A stretch of DNA of 6,731 bases from Rubrimonas sp036735545 (GTDB lineage: Bacteria > Pseudomonadota > Alphaproteobacteria > Rhodobacterales > Rhodobacteraceae), in NCBI GenBank assembly GCA_036735545.1, contig DAINOD010000126.1:1-6731 (forward strand), in the 5' to 3' direction. How positions within the stretch are numbered: position 1 is the first letter of the stretch; the number at the start of each line of letters is the position of its first letter. Below the pieces are notes generated by a model, which was not told the DNA's origin, did no database searches, and saw only the letters and a list, made by a program, of their open reading frames with translations. Position numbers and translations under genes: made by a program. Shown piece after piece: positions 1 to 5,417 of the stretch.

Positions 1-280
1 CGACGTTGCAGAAGGTGCAGCCGCGGGTGCAGATCTCGCCCATGATCATCATGGTCGCGTGGCCCTGCGACCAGCATTCGCCCACGTTCGGGCAGCCGGC
101 CTCCTCGCAGACGGTGGCGAGGCGGTGCTCGCGCACGATCGCCTTAGTCGCCGCATAGCCGGGCGAGCCGGGGGCGCGCACGCGGATCCACGCCGGCTTG
201 CGCTGGATCGGGTTGTCGGGCCGGTGCGCCTTCTCGGGATGGCGCTGCGCCTTGTCGGAAAGGTCGCGGGGCTCGCTCAC
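1..280 (-). CDS. lipA: Lipoyl synthase, N-terminal 93 residues (runs off the window)
   Basis: Radical-SAM enzyme that inserts two sulfurs into protein-bound octanoyl groups, completing the lipoyl cofactor of pyruvate and 2-oxoglutarate dehydrogenases and the glycine cleavage system; cytoplasmic. The visible part holds both family cysteine sets: C58, C63 and C69 in CEEAGCPNVGECW, which ligate the auxiliary 4Fe-4S cluster that donates sulfur, and C84, C88 and C91 in CTRGCTFCN, the CX3CX2C radical-SAM cluster. The start is GTG at 280, chosen because an AGGAGG ribosome binding site (287-292) lies 6 bases upstream and the protein then begins MSEPRDLSDKAQRHPEK, a plausible charged leader. The remaining roughly 220 residues, including the rest of the barrel, lie outside the window. 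It follows ppa after a 96-base gap with two hairpins, so it may be a separate transcript or an attenuated part of the same one. Confidence 0.96.
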   Translation of the reverse strand, partial: MSEPRDLSDKAQRHPEKAHRPDNPIQRKPAWIRVRAPGSPGYAATKAIVREHRLATVCEEAGCPNVGECWSQGHATMMIMGEICTRGCTFCNV

Positions 281-286
281 GGGGCT

Positions 287-292
287 CCTCCT
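287..292 (-). promoter_or_regulatory. Strong ribosome binding site of lipA
   Basis: On the minus strand AGGAGG lies 6 bases before the GTG codon at 280. It is the best Shine-Dalgarno match in the window and fixes the GTG as the lipA start. Its first three bases also fall in the outer arm of the adjacent hairpin (290-313). Confidence 0.8.
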
Positions 293-313
293 AGGGCGGA
301 CCGCCGCCCAAGG
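290..313 (-). promoter_or_regulatory. Hairpin abutting the lipA ribosome binding site
   Basis: On the minus strand GGGCGG and CCGCCC (304-309 and 294-299) form a perfect 6-bp stem with the 4-base loop CGGT. Past a single T-T mismatch, three more pairs (CCT with AGG, 311-313 with 290-292) extend it, and these take up half of the lipA Shine-Dalgarno. The structure is seen directly. A role in limiting lipA translation, or as the last part of a ppa terminator region, is inference. In DNA this GC-rich, short perfect stems also arise by chance. Confidence 0.35.
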
Positions 314-329
314 AGAGGGGGTAGGACGA

Positions 330-371
330 CAGGGCGGCTCAGGCAAGCGCTGCGCGCGCAAGGCCGCCCTG
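330..371 (-). terminator. Stem-loop just after ppa, possible terminator without a T-tract
   Basis: A perfect 9-bp inverted repeat, CAGGGCGGC (363-371) and GCCGCCCTG (330-338), is separated by 24 bases that contain further self-complementary GCGC runs. It begins 5 bases after the ppa stop codon, the expected position for a terminator or a 3'-end-protecting stem. The bases after the stem read TCGTCCTACC, so the U-run of a classical intrinsic terminator is missing. It could instead be a 3' stabilising structure or chance in GC-rich DNA. Confidence 0.35.
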
Positions 372-376
372 CGGCG

Positions 377-913
377 TCACTTCTTCGCCGCCTCGACGGA
401 CTTCATCAGGATCGCCTCGGCCTCGGCCTTGTCGCCCCAGCCGATGACCTTGACCCACTTGCCCGCCTCGAGATCCTTGTAGTGCTCGAAGAAGTGCTTG
501 ATGCGGTCGCGGGTCTTCTGGACGATGTCGCCGAGGTCCTGGATGTTGGCCTGGAACGGATCGACCTTCTCGACCGGCACGGCGATGATCTTGTCGTCCA
601 TGCCGCCGTCGTCCTCCATCTTCAGCACGCCCACGGGGCGGCAGCGGATGACGACGCCGGGCGCCAGCGCGAAGTCGCAGATCACCAGCACGTCGGTGGG
701 GTCGCCGTCGTCGTGCAGGGTGTTGGGCACGAAGCCGTAGTTGCAGGGATAGAACATAGGCGTGTTGACGATGCGGTCGACGAAGACGGCGCCGCTGTCC
801 TTGTCGATCTCGTACTTCACGGGCGCGCCGCCGCCGGCGCCGCCGGTGATCTCGATGACGACATTGACGTCCTTGGGCGGGTTCTTGCCGGCGGGGATGG
901 CGTCGAGGTTCAT
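377..913 (-). CDS. ppa: Inorganic pyrophosphatase, class I (soluble)
   Basis: Cytoplasmic Mg-dependent enzyme that hydrolyses pyrophosphate to two phosphates, pulling forward nucleotide, tRNA-charging and polymer synthesis. The 178 residues match the usual bacterial family length. The signature DGDPTDVLV gives metal ligands D69, D71 and D74. By alignment with the E. coli enzyme the other active-site residues are present: E21, K33, E35, R47, Y59, D101, D106, K108, and Y145-K146 in HYKDLEAGKW. One oddity is the segment from E21 to K33 (ITGGAGGGAPV), three residues longer than in E. coli, glycine-rich, and with Thr replacing the Pro that normally follows EI. The start is ATG at 913, with a modest GGAG about 10 bases upstream. 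It lies 78 bases after the transporter gene and 96 before lipA. Identification is secure; the effect of the insertion is unknown. Confidence 0.97.
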   Translation of the reverse strand: MNLDAIPAGKNPPKDVNVVIEITGGAGGGAPVKYEIDKDSGAVFVDRIVNTPMFYPCNYGFVPNTLHDDGDPTDVLVICDFALAPGVVIRCRPVGVLKMEDDGGMDDKIIAVPVEKVDPFQANIQDLGDIVQKTRDRIKHFFEHYKDLEAGKWVKVIGWGDKAEAEAILMKSVEAAKK

Positions 914-991
914 GGCGGGCTGGCTCCGGCTGCGCGGGATGATCGAAAACGCGGCTCGCCTAGCACGCGGGCGCCTGCGCCGGAAGCGCTT

Positions 992-1864
992 TCATGCTGC
1001 GCTGCGGCGCGCGGAGAGGATGTTGACCACGTTTCCGCCCACGATGAGCCCCGCGCCCAGCAGCAGCGCAAGCTCCAGCGCCTCGCCGTAGAGCGCCATC
1101 CCCAGCACCGCGATCACGGGAAGGCGCGCGTATTCCATCGGCCCGACCACCGACGCCGGCGCCCGGGCCAGCGCCTGCGTCAGGCAGAAATGCGCCGACA
1201 GCCCCGACAGCCCAACCAGCGCGACCCAGGGAAGCAGCCCCTGCGAGGGGATGGCGATCCCGCCCGGCGCGGCGCAGGCCAGCCCCATCAGCAACTGGCT
1301 GGCGGTCATCCAGAACACGATGCACAGCGTCCCGTCGGCCCGGAGCCGGCGCGTCGCCATGTTGGTCAGCGCGAAGCCCAGCGCCGCGCCGAGGCCGGCG
1401 ATATGGCCCAGCTCGACCGTCGCCCCGCCCGGCCGGGTGATGACCAGCACCCCGGCGAAGCCCAGCGCCGCCGCGAGCAGCTTGGCGCGCGTCAGCGGCT
1501 CGCCCAGCAGGAAGGGCGCCAGCATCGCCACCCAGATCGGGTTGGTGAACTCCAGCGCCGTCAGATGCGCCAGCGGGATGACGGTCACCGCCCAGAACCA
1601 CAGGTTCTGGGCGGCGAAATGGATCACGTTCCTGCCCATGTGCAGGCCCGGCTCGGCCGTGCGCAGGCTGCGCAGGCCCCCCGTCGCCAGCACCGCGACC
1701 AGGATGATCGGCAGCCCGATGGCGGAGCGGTAGGCCATCACCTCGAAGGTGTCGAATTCGGCCGCCAGCTCCCGCCCCGCGACCGTCATGGCGGAGAAGG
1801 AGGCGACCGCGCCGCCGACCCAGGCGGCGGCGGCCAGCGGCCGCGCGCCGGAGGGCTCGGTCAT
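992..1864 (-). CDS. EamA/DMT-family membrane transporter, substrate unknown
   Basis: A 290-residue, strongly hydrophobic protein with the two-repeat pattern of the drug/metabolite transporter superfamily (about ten helices, two EamA halves at roughly 10-140 and 150-285). The family pattern appears in each half: in the first, E105-FTNPIW followed by LLGEPLT ending near 125; in the second, PMEYARLPVIAVLG followed by LYGEALE (242-264). Members export or import amino acids, nucleobases, S-adenosylmethionine and other small metabolites, but sequence this general does not reveal the substrate. The start is ATG at 1864, 10 bases after the stop of the SH3b-like gene, with GAAGG 7 bases upstream partly inside that stop, so the two are very probably co-transcribed and may be translationally coupled. 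Sitting two genes after guaA makes a purine-related substrate conceivable, but nothing in the protein shows it. The C-terminal tail ARRSAA is short and positive, consistent with a cytoplasmic end. Confidence 0.9.
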   Translation of the reverse strand: MTEPSGARPLAAAAWVGGAVASFSAMTVAGRELAAEFDTFEVMAYRSAIGLPIILVAVLATGGLRSLRTAEPGLHMGRNVIHFAAQNLWFWAVTVIPLAHLTALEFTNPIWVAMLAPFLLGEPLTRAKLLAAALGFAGVLVITRPGGATVELGHIAGLGAALGFALTNMATRRLRADGTLCIVFWMTASQLLMGLACAAPGGIAIPSQGLLPWVALVGLSGLSAHFCLTQALARAPASVVGPMEYARLPVIAVLGMALYGEALELALLLGAGLIVGGNVVNILSARRSAA

Positions 1865-1874
1865 CGGCAGGCCT

Positions 1875-2459
1875 TCATCGGGCGGGCGGCACGCGACAAC
1901 AGCCGGTGCGCAGCCCCATCGCCTCGGGCCGCGCGATCAGCAGGTCGAGCGACCAGGCGTGGGTGCGGTCGGACATGCCGTCGAAGCATGACCCCGTGCG
2001 CAGCACGGCCGTCATCTCGCCGATGCGCAGCGCGATCGGAAAGCGCGCCGCCCCTTGCGCGACCGCAACCGTCTCGACGGCGAAGGTCTGGGGCTCCTCG
2101 CCCGGCGCCTGCGTCTCCACCGTCTCGGGCCCGAAGCGCATCGACCAGAACGGCTCGGAACCGGCGCAGACGAGCCCCACCGGCACCGGCCCATAGGCGG
2201 CGTCGGGAACCCGGGCCGTGGTCAGCGCGTCGATCGCGACCCAGCCGTCGCTCTCGCCGAACACGATCCGCGCCCAGGCGCCGCTGTCGTCGACGCCCGT
2301 CGCCTCGACGGGGCTGGAGCCGGCGGGCAACTCCCCGATGGGCGCGCCGGCGGGCGTGTCGCGGACGGTCAGCCTGTGGCCCGGCGCGCGGAAGAACTCG
2401 GGCTCCTGCGCCGCGGCGGGCGCGGCCAGCAGCAGCGGCAGCGCGAGCGCGCGGATCAT
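1875..2459 (-). CDS. Exported SH3b-like protein with conserved-cysteine C-terminal domain, unknown function
   Basis: 194 residues. The N-terminus MIRALALPLLLAAPAAAQEP is a clear Sec signal peptide, probably cleaved after A17 (AAA before Q18), so the mature protein should be periplasmic. Residues about 23-80 resemble a bacterial SH3 domain (LTVRDTPAG near the start, GDD/SGAWARI and SDGWV near the end). The second half has C98-AGSEPFW and C158-FDGMSDR, a pairing I associate with an uncharacterised family of the COG3650 type; that assignment is from memory and uncertain. C98, C158 and C187-C188 could form disulfides. The start ATG at 2459 overlaps the guaA stop as ATGA. An in-frame ATG at 2465 would add Met-Gly and is less likely. 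The frame stays open upstream to 2801, but that stretch is antisense-frame composition inside guaA. The overlap predicts translational coupling to guaA. No function is assigned. Confidence 0.87.
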   Translation of the reverse strand: MIRALALPLLLAAPAAAQEPEFFRAPGHRLTVRDTPAGAPIGELPAGSSPVEATGVDDSGAWARIVFGESDGWVAIDALTTARVPDAAYGPVPVGLVCAGSEPFWSMRFGPETVETQAPGEEPQTFAVETVAVAQGAARFPIALRIGEMTAVLRTGSCFDGMSDRTHAWSLDLLIARPEAMGLRTGCCRVPPAR

Positions 2460-4018
2460 TCCCATTCGATCGTCCCCGGGGGCTTTGAGGTGACGTCGTA
2501 GACGACGCGGTTGACGCCGCGCACCTCGTTTATGATCCGCGTGGCGACGCGGCCGAGAAAATCGTGGTCGAAGGGATAGTAGTCGGCCGTCATCCCATCT
2601 ACGGACGTCACCGCCCTCAGCGCCAGCACGTAGTCGTAGCTGCGCCCGTCGCCCATCACGCCGACGCTGCGCACGGGCAAAAGCGCCGCGAAGGCCTGCC
2701 AGATCTCGTCGTAGAGGCCGGCGGCGCGGATCTCCTCCAGATAGATGAGGTCGGCCTTGCGCAGGATGGCCAGCCGCTCCGGCGTCACCTCGCCCGGGCA
2801 TCGGATCGCCAGCCCCGGCCCCGGGAAGGGATGACGGCCGACGAAGGCCTCGGGCAGGCCCAGCTCGCGACCCAGCGCGCGCACCTCGTCCTTGAACAGC
2901 AGGCGCAGCGGCTCGACCAGCTTAAGGTTCATCCGCTCGGGCAGGCCGCCGACATTGTGGTGGCTCTTGATGGTGACCGAGGGCCCGCCGGACACGGAGA
3001 CCGACTCGATCACGTCGGGGTAGAGCGTGCCCTGCGCGAGGAAGGCCACGTCGCCGATGGCGCGGGCCTTCTCCTCGAACACGTCCACGAACAGCCGGCC
3101 GATGGCCTTGCGCTTGACCTCGGGGTCCGTGACCCCCGCCAGCGCGGCGAGAAAGCGCGGTCCCTCGTCGGCGGCGATGAGGGGGATGTTGTAGTGGTTG
3201 CGGAACAGGCCCACGACCTCGTCGGCCTCGCCCTCGCGCATCATGCCGGTGTCGACGAACACGCAGGTCAGCTGGTCGCCGATCGCCTCGTGGATCAGCA
3301 CCGCGGCCACCGCGCTGTCCACCCCGCCCGACAGGCCGCAGACCACGCGCGCGCCGCCCACCTGAGCGCGGATCGCGGCGACCGCCTCCGCGCGATAGGC
3401 GGCCATGGTCCAGTCGCCGGAGAGTCCGGCGACGCGGAACAGGAAGTTGCGATAGATCTCCGCGCCGCGTGTCGTGTGGTGCACCTCCGGGTGGAACTGC
3501 ACGGCGTAGAAGCGCCGCGCCTCGTCGGCGACGGCGGCGTAGGGCGCGCCCGGCGAGGCGGCGATGGTGGCGAAGCCATCCGGCAGCCGCGTCACCCGGT
3601 CGCCGTGGCTCATCCACACCTGCTCCGAGGAGCCCGGTTCAGCCCAGCCGGCGAACAACGGGCTCGGCGCGCCGACGGTCAGGTGGGCGCGTCCGAACTC
3701 GCGGTGGTGCCCGCCCTCAACCGCGCCGCCGAGCTGGGCCATCATCGCCTGCTGACCGTAGCAGACGCCCAGCACCGGCACGCCCGCGGCGTAGACCGCC
3801 GGATCGGCGAGCGGCGCGCCCGGGTCGCCCACGCTGGCTGGCCCGCCCGACAGGATGATCGCCCGCGGCGCATAGGCCGCGAGGAAGGCGGCGTCGACGC
3901 GGCTGTAGGGGTGGATCTCGCCGTAGACCTGCGCCTCGCGCAGCCGGCGCGCGATGAGTTGCGTCACCTGGCTGCCGAAATCGACGATCAGCACGCGCTC
4001 GTGGGTGGGATGGCTCAT
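2456..4018 (-). CDS. guaA: GMP synthase (glutamine-hydrolysing)
   Basis: Last step of GMP synthesis: the N-terminal amidotransferase releases ammonia from glutamine and the C-terminal half activates XMP with ATP and aminates it, releasing AMP and pyrophosphate. All 520 residues are present, the usual length. The class I amidotransferase domain spans about 8-195: SGGPASVGD at 57-65, nucleophile C86 in GVCYGQQ, and the H176/E178 pair in FHPEVHH. The ATP-pyrophosphatase domain follows with the PP-loop SGGVDS at 230-235. The dimerisation domain closes the protein with the family C-terminus, near TSKPPGTIEWE. The start is ATG at 4018 with GGAG only three bases upstream and a longer AGGCGGAG context, so the Shine-Dalgarno spacing is tight. 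It lies 50 bases after the lipoprotein gene and overlaps the following exported-protein gene by four bases. I see no purine riboswitch or clear promoter in the 50-base leader. Confidence 0.98.
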   Translation of the reverse strand: MSHPTHERVLIVDFGSQVTQLIARRLREAQVYGEIHPYSRVDAAFLAAYAPRAIILSGGPASVGDPGAPLADPAVYAAGVPVLGVCYGQQAMMAQLGGAVEGGHHREFGRAHLTVGAPSPLFAGWAEPGSSEQVWMSHGDRVTRLPDGFATIAASPGAPYAAVADEARRFYAVQFHPEVHHTTRGAEIYRNFLFRVAGLSGDWTMAAYRAEAVAAIRAQVGGARVVCGLSGGVDSAVAAVLIHEAIGDQLTCVFVDTGMMREGEADEVVGLFRNHYNIPLIAADEGPRFLAALAGVTDPEVKRKAIGRLFVDVFEEKARAIGDVAFLAQGTLYPDVIESVSVSGGPSVTIKSHHNVGGLPERMNLKLVEPLRLLFKDEVRALGRELGLPEAFVGRHPFPGPGLAIRCPGEVTPERLAILRKADLIYLEEIRAAGLYDEIWQAFAALLPVRSVGVMGDGRSYDYVLALRAVTSVDGMTADYYPFDHDFLGRVATRIINEVRGVNRVVYDVTSKPPGTIEWE

Positions 4019-4068
4019 GGGCTCCGCCTAAGGCGACGACGGGATTCGGGCAAGCGGGCGGAAGGCCC

Positions 4069-4362
4069 TCAGAAACGCAGCATCACTTGCGGCGTGGCGC
4101 GGTCCGACGGCCCGGCGACCGCATCCTCCTGCAGTTGCGCGATCTCCCGGTTCAGCCGGCGGATGCGCGCGGCGGCGGCGGGGTCGTGCCCGGCCGTCGC
4201 CGCCAGCGCGGCGATCTCGGCCCGGCGCCGCTCGATCCCGCGGGCGTAGACGCCGCGCGCGGGCTGCGCCGCCGCCTCCGGCGCCGGTTGCGGGGCGGGG
4301 GCGTCCCCGCCCCCCGCGCAGCCTGTCAGCGCGAGAGCCATGAGGAGCGCAGCGGCGCGCAT
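4069..4362 (-). CDS. Small predicted lipoprotein, unknown function
   Basis: 97 residues. MRAAALLMALALTGC is a short lipoprotein signal with lipobox LTGC, making C15 the likely lipidated residue. The next residues, AGGGD, lack Asp at +2, which in enterobacteria favours outer-membrane sorting; whether this rule holds here is unknown. A Pro/Ala-rich linker (about 20-36) is followed by two probable amphipathic helices, about 38-57 (ERRRAEIAAL) and 61-82 (RIRRLNREIAQLQED), and a short tail ending VMLRF. The terminal aromatic Phe recalls outer-membrane-associated proteins but is weak evidence. The start ATG at 4362 is 4 bases after the glpX stop, with only a weak AGG upstream, so translation probably depends on glpX. 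I do not recognise a family. The lipobox at the correct place and the tight spacing argue that this is a real gene. Confidence 0.8.
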   Translation of the reverse strand: MRAAALLMALALTGCAGGGDAPAPQPAPEAAAQPARGVYARGIERRRAEIAALAATAGHDPAAAARIRRLNREIAQLQEDAVAGPSDRATPQVMLRF

Positions 4363-4366
4363 CGGC

Positions 4367-5338
4367 CTACTGGTTGCGCTGGCGGTAGAGGATGCGCCGC
4401 ACCGAACCGGTCTTGGAGCGCATGAGGATCGTCTCGGTCTCGAGGAAGTCGCCGTCGCGCCGGGCGCCCTTCAGGATCGAGCCGTCGGTCACGCCGGTGG
4501 CGGCGAAGATCACGTCCGCCTTCACCATGTCGCGCACCTCGTAGACCCGGTCGAGATCGGCGACGCCGGCTCGGGCCGCGCGCTCGCGCTCGTCGTCGGT
4601 GCGGAAGGAGAGCCGGCCCCACATCTGGCCGCCCATGCAGCGCAGCGCCGCCGCCGCCAGCACGCCCTCCGGCGCGCCGCCGGCGCCCATGTACATGTCG
4701 ATGCCGGTCGCGTCGGCCTCGGCGCAGTGGATGACGCCCGCCACGTCGCCGTCGGTGATCAGCCGGATCGCGGCGCCGGTGGAGCGGACGCTCTCGATCA
4801 TCGCCTCGTGCCGGGGACGTTCGAGGATGCAGACGGTGATCCCATCCGGCCCCACGCCCTTGGCCCTGGCCAGTTCGCGCACGTTCTCCGCCGGCGAGGC
4901 GTCGAGCGAGACCACATCCTTCGGGTAGCCCGGCCCGATGGCGAGCTTCCACATGTAGACGTCGGGGGCGTGCAGCATCGAGCCGCGGGGACCGAGCGCG
5001 ATCACCGCGAGCGCGTTGGGCATGGCCTTGGCGGTCAGCGTCGTGCCCTCGAGCGGGTCGAGCGCGATGTCGACCTCAGGCCCGTCGCCGGTGCCGACCT
5101 CCTCGCCGATGTAGAGCATCGGCGCCTCGTCGCGCTCGCCCTCGCCGATCACGACCGTGCCCCTGATGTCGAGAAGGTTGAGCTGCTTGCGCATCGCGTC
5201 GACGGCGGCCTGGTCGGCGGCCTTCTCGTCGCCGCGGCCGATCAGCTTGGCCGAGGCGATCGCCGCCGCCTCCGAGACGCGGGCGAGGCCCAGCGACAGC
5301 ATGCGGTCCTTGAACTCGAATTCCGAGGCGTCGGCCAT
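4367..5338 (-). CDS. glpX: Fructose-1,6-bisphosphatase, class II (GlpX type)
   Basis: Cytoplasmic enzyme that dephosphorylates fructose 1,6-bisphosphate to fructose 6-phosphate in gluconeogenesis. In autotrophic relatives class II enzymes also act in the Calvin cycle, sometimes with sedoheptulose-bisphosphatase activity; the sequence does not decide this. The 323 residues match the family. Metal and substrate residues are intact: D42 in KAADQ, E66 in GEGERDEAPM, D94 and E97 in LDPLEGTT, and E224 in GAGGAPEGVL, corresponding to E. coli D33, E57, D85, E88 and E213. MYMGAGGAPEG and GVTDGSILKG are also typical. The start is ATG at 5338 with GGAG 8 bases upstream. It follows hom after 79 bases, a pairing I recall from Rhodobacterales, and its TAG stop is 4 bases before the lipoprotein start. 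Confidence 0.97.
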   Translation of the reverse strand: MADASEFEFKDRMLSLGLARVSEAAAIASAKLIGRGDEKAADQAAVDAMRKQLNLLDIRGTVVIGEGERDEAPMLYIGEEVGTGDGPEVDIALDPLEGTTLTAKAMPNALAVIALGPRGSMLHAPDVYMWKLAIGPGYPKDVVSLDASPAENVRELARAKGVGPDGITVCILERPRHEAMIESVRSTGAAIRLITDGDVAGVIHCAEADATGIDMYMGAGGAPEGVLAAAALRCMGGQMWGRLSFRTDDERERAARAGVADLDRVYEVRDMVKADVIFAATGVTDGSILKGARRDGDFLETETILMRSKTGSVRRILYRQRNQ

Positions 5339-5356
5339 GGCGGGCTCTCCGGTCAG

Positions 5357-5371
5357 AGGCGGGCCCCGCCT
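5357..5371 (-). promoter_or_regulatory. Near-perfect palindrome upstream of glpX
   Basis: AGGCGGG and CCCGCCT flank a single central base, 18 bases before the glpX start and just upstream of its GGAG. As RNA it can form a 5-bp stem with a 5-base loop; as DNA it could be an operator half-site pair. The symmetry is seen directly, any role is inference, and GC-rich composition makes chance plausible. Confidence 0.2.
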
Positions 5372-5377
5372 TCTAGG

Positions 5378-5411
5378 CCGCGCGCCGTCGCGGGCGCAAG
5401 GCTGCGCGCGG
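5378..5411 (-). terminator. Stem-loop just after hom, weak terminator or processing-site candidate
   Basis: Perfect 8-bp arms CCGCGCGC (5404-5411) and GCGCGCGG (5378-5385) are separated by 18 bases, starting 6 bases after the hom stop codon. The downstream bases read CCTAGAAGG, so there is no U-run. It could partly terminate hom transcription, protect a hom 3' end, or be a by-product of alternating GC sequence. Confidence 0.25.
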
Positions 5412-5417
5412 GGGGCG

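Noticed and set aside
281..376. Possible sigma-70-like promoter for lipA (TTGCCT, 17 bases, TACCCC on the minus strand).
   Set aside because: The -10 is a very poor match, the -35 lies in the loop of the post-ppa stem, and such matches are expected by chance.
914..991. Short inverted repeats (AAGCGCTT and GGCGC-AG-GCGCC) between the transporter and ppa.
   Set aside because: Arms are only 4-5 bp with a 0-2 base loop and no U-run, so neither a terminator nor an operator can be supported.
59..2488. An 809-codon open frame on the plus strand.
   Set aside because: It lies antisense across lipA, ppa, the transporter and the SH3b-like gene, and its product is low-complexity Arg/Ala/Asp/His-rich with no domain. 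Such frames arise when G/C-ending codons in GC-rich genes remove stops from the opposite strand.
2460..2801. Upstream extension of the SH3b-like gene frame to a Met at 2801.
   Set aside because: The extension lies wholly inside guaA in another frame and has Arg-rich shadow composition, whereas starting at 2459 gives a perfect signal peptide and an ATGA overlap.
2564..4249. A 561-codon plus-strand open frame opposite guaA and the lipoprotein gene.
   Set aside because: It is fully antisense to the complete, motif-bearing guaA, and the translation is repetitive His/Arg/Asp/Ala composition with no recognisable fold.
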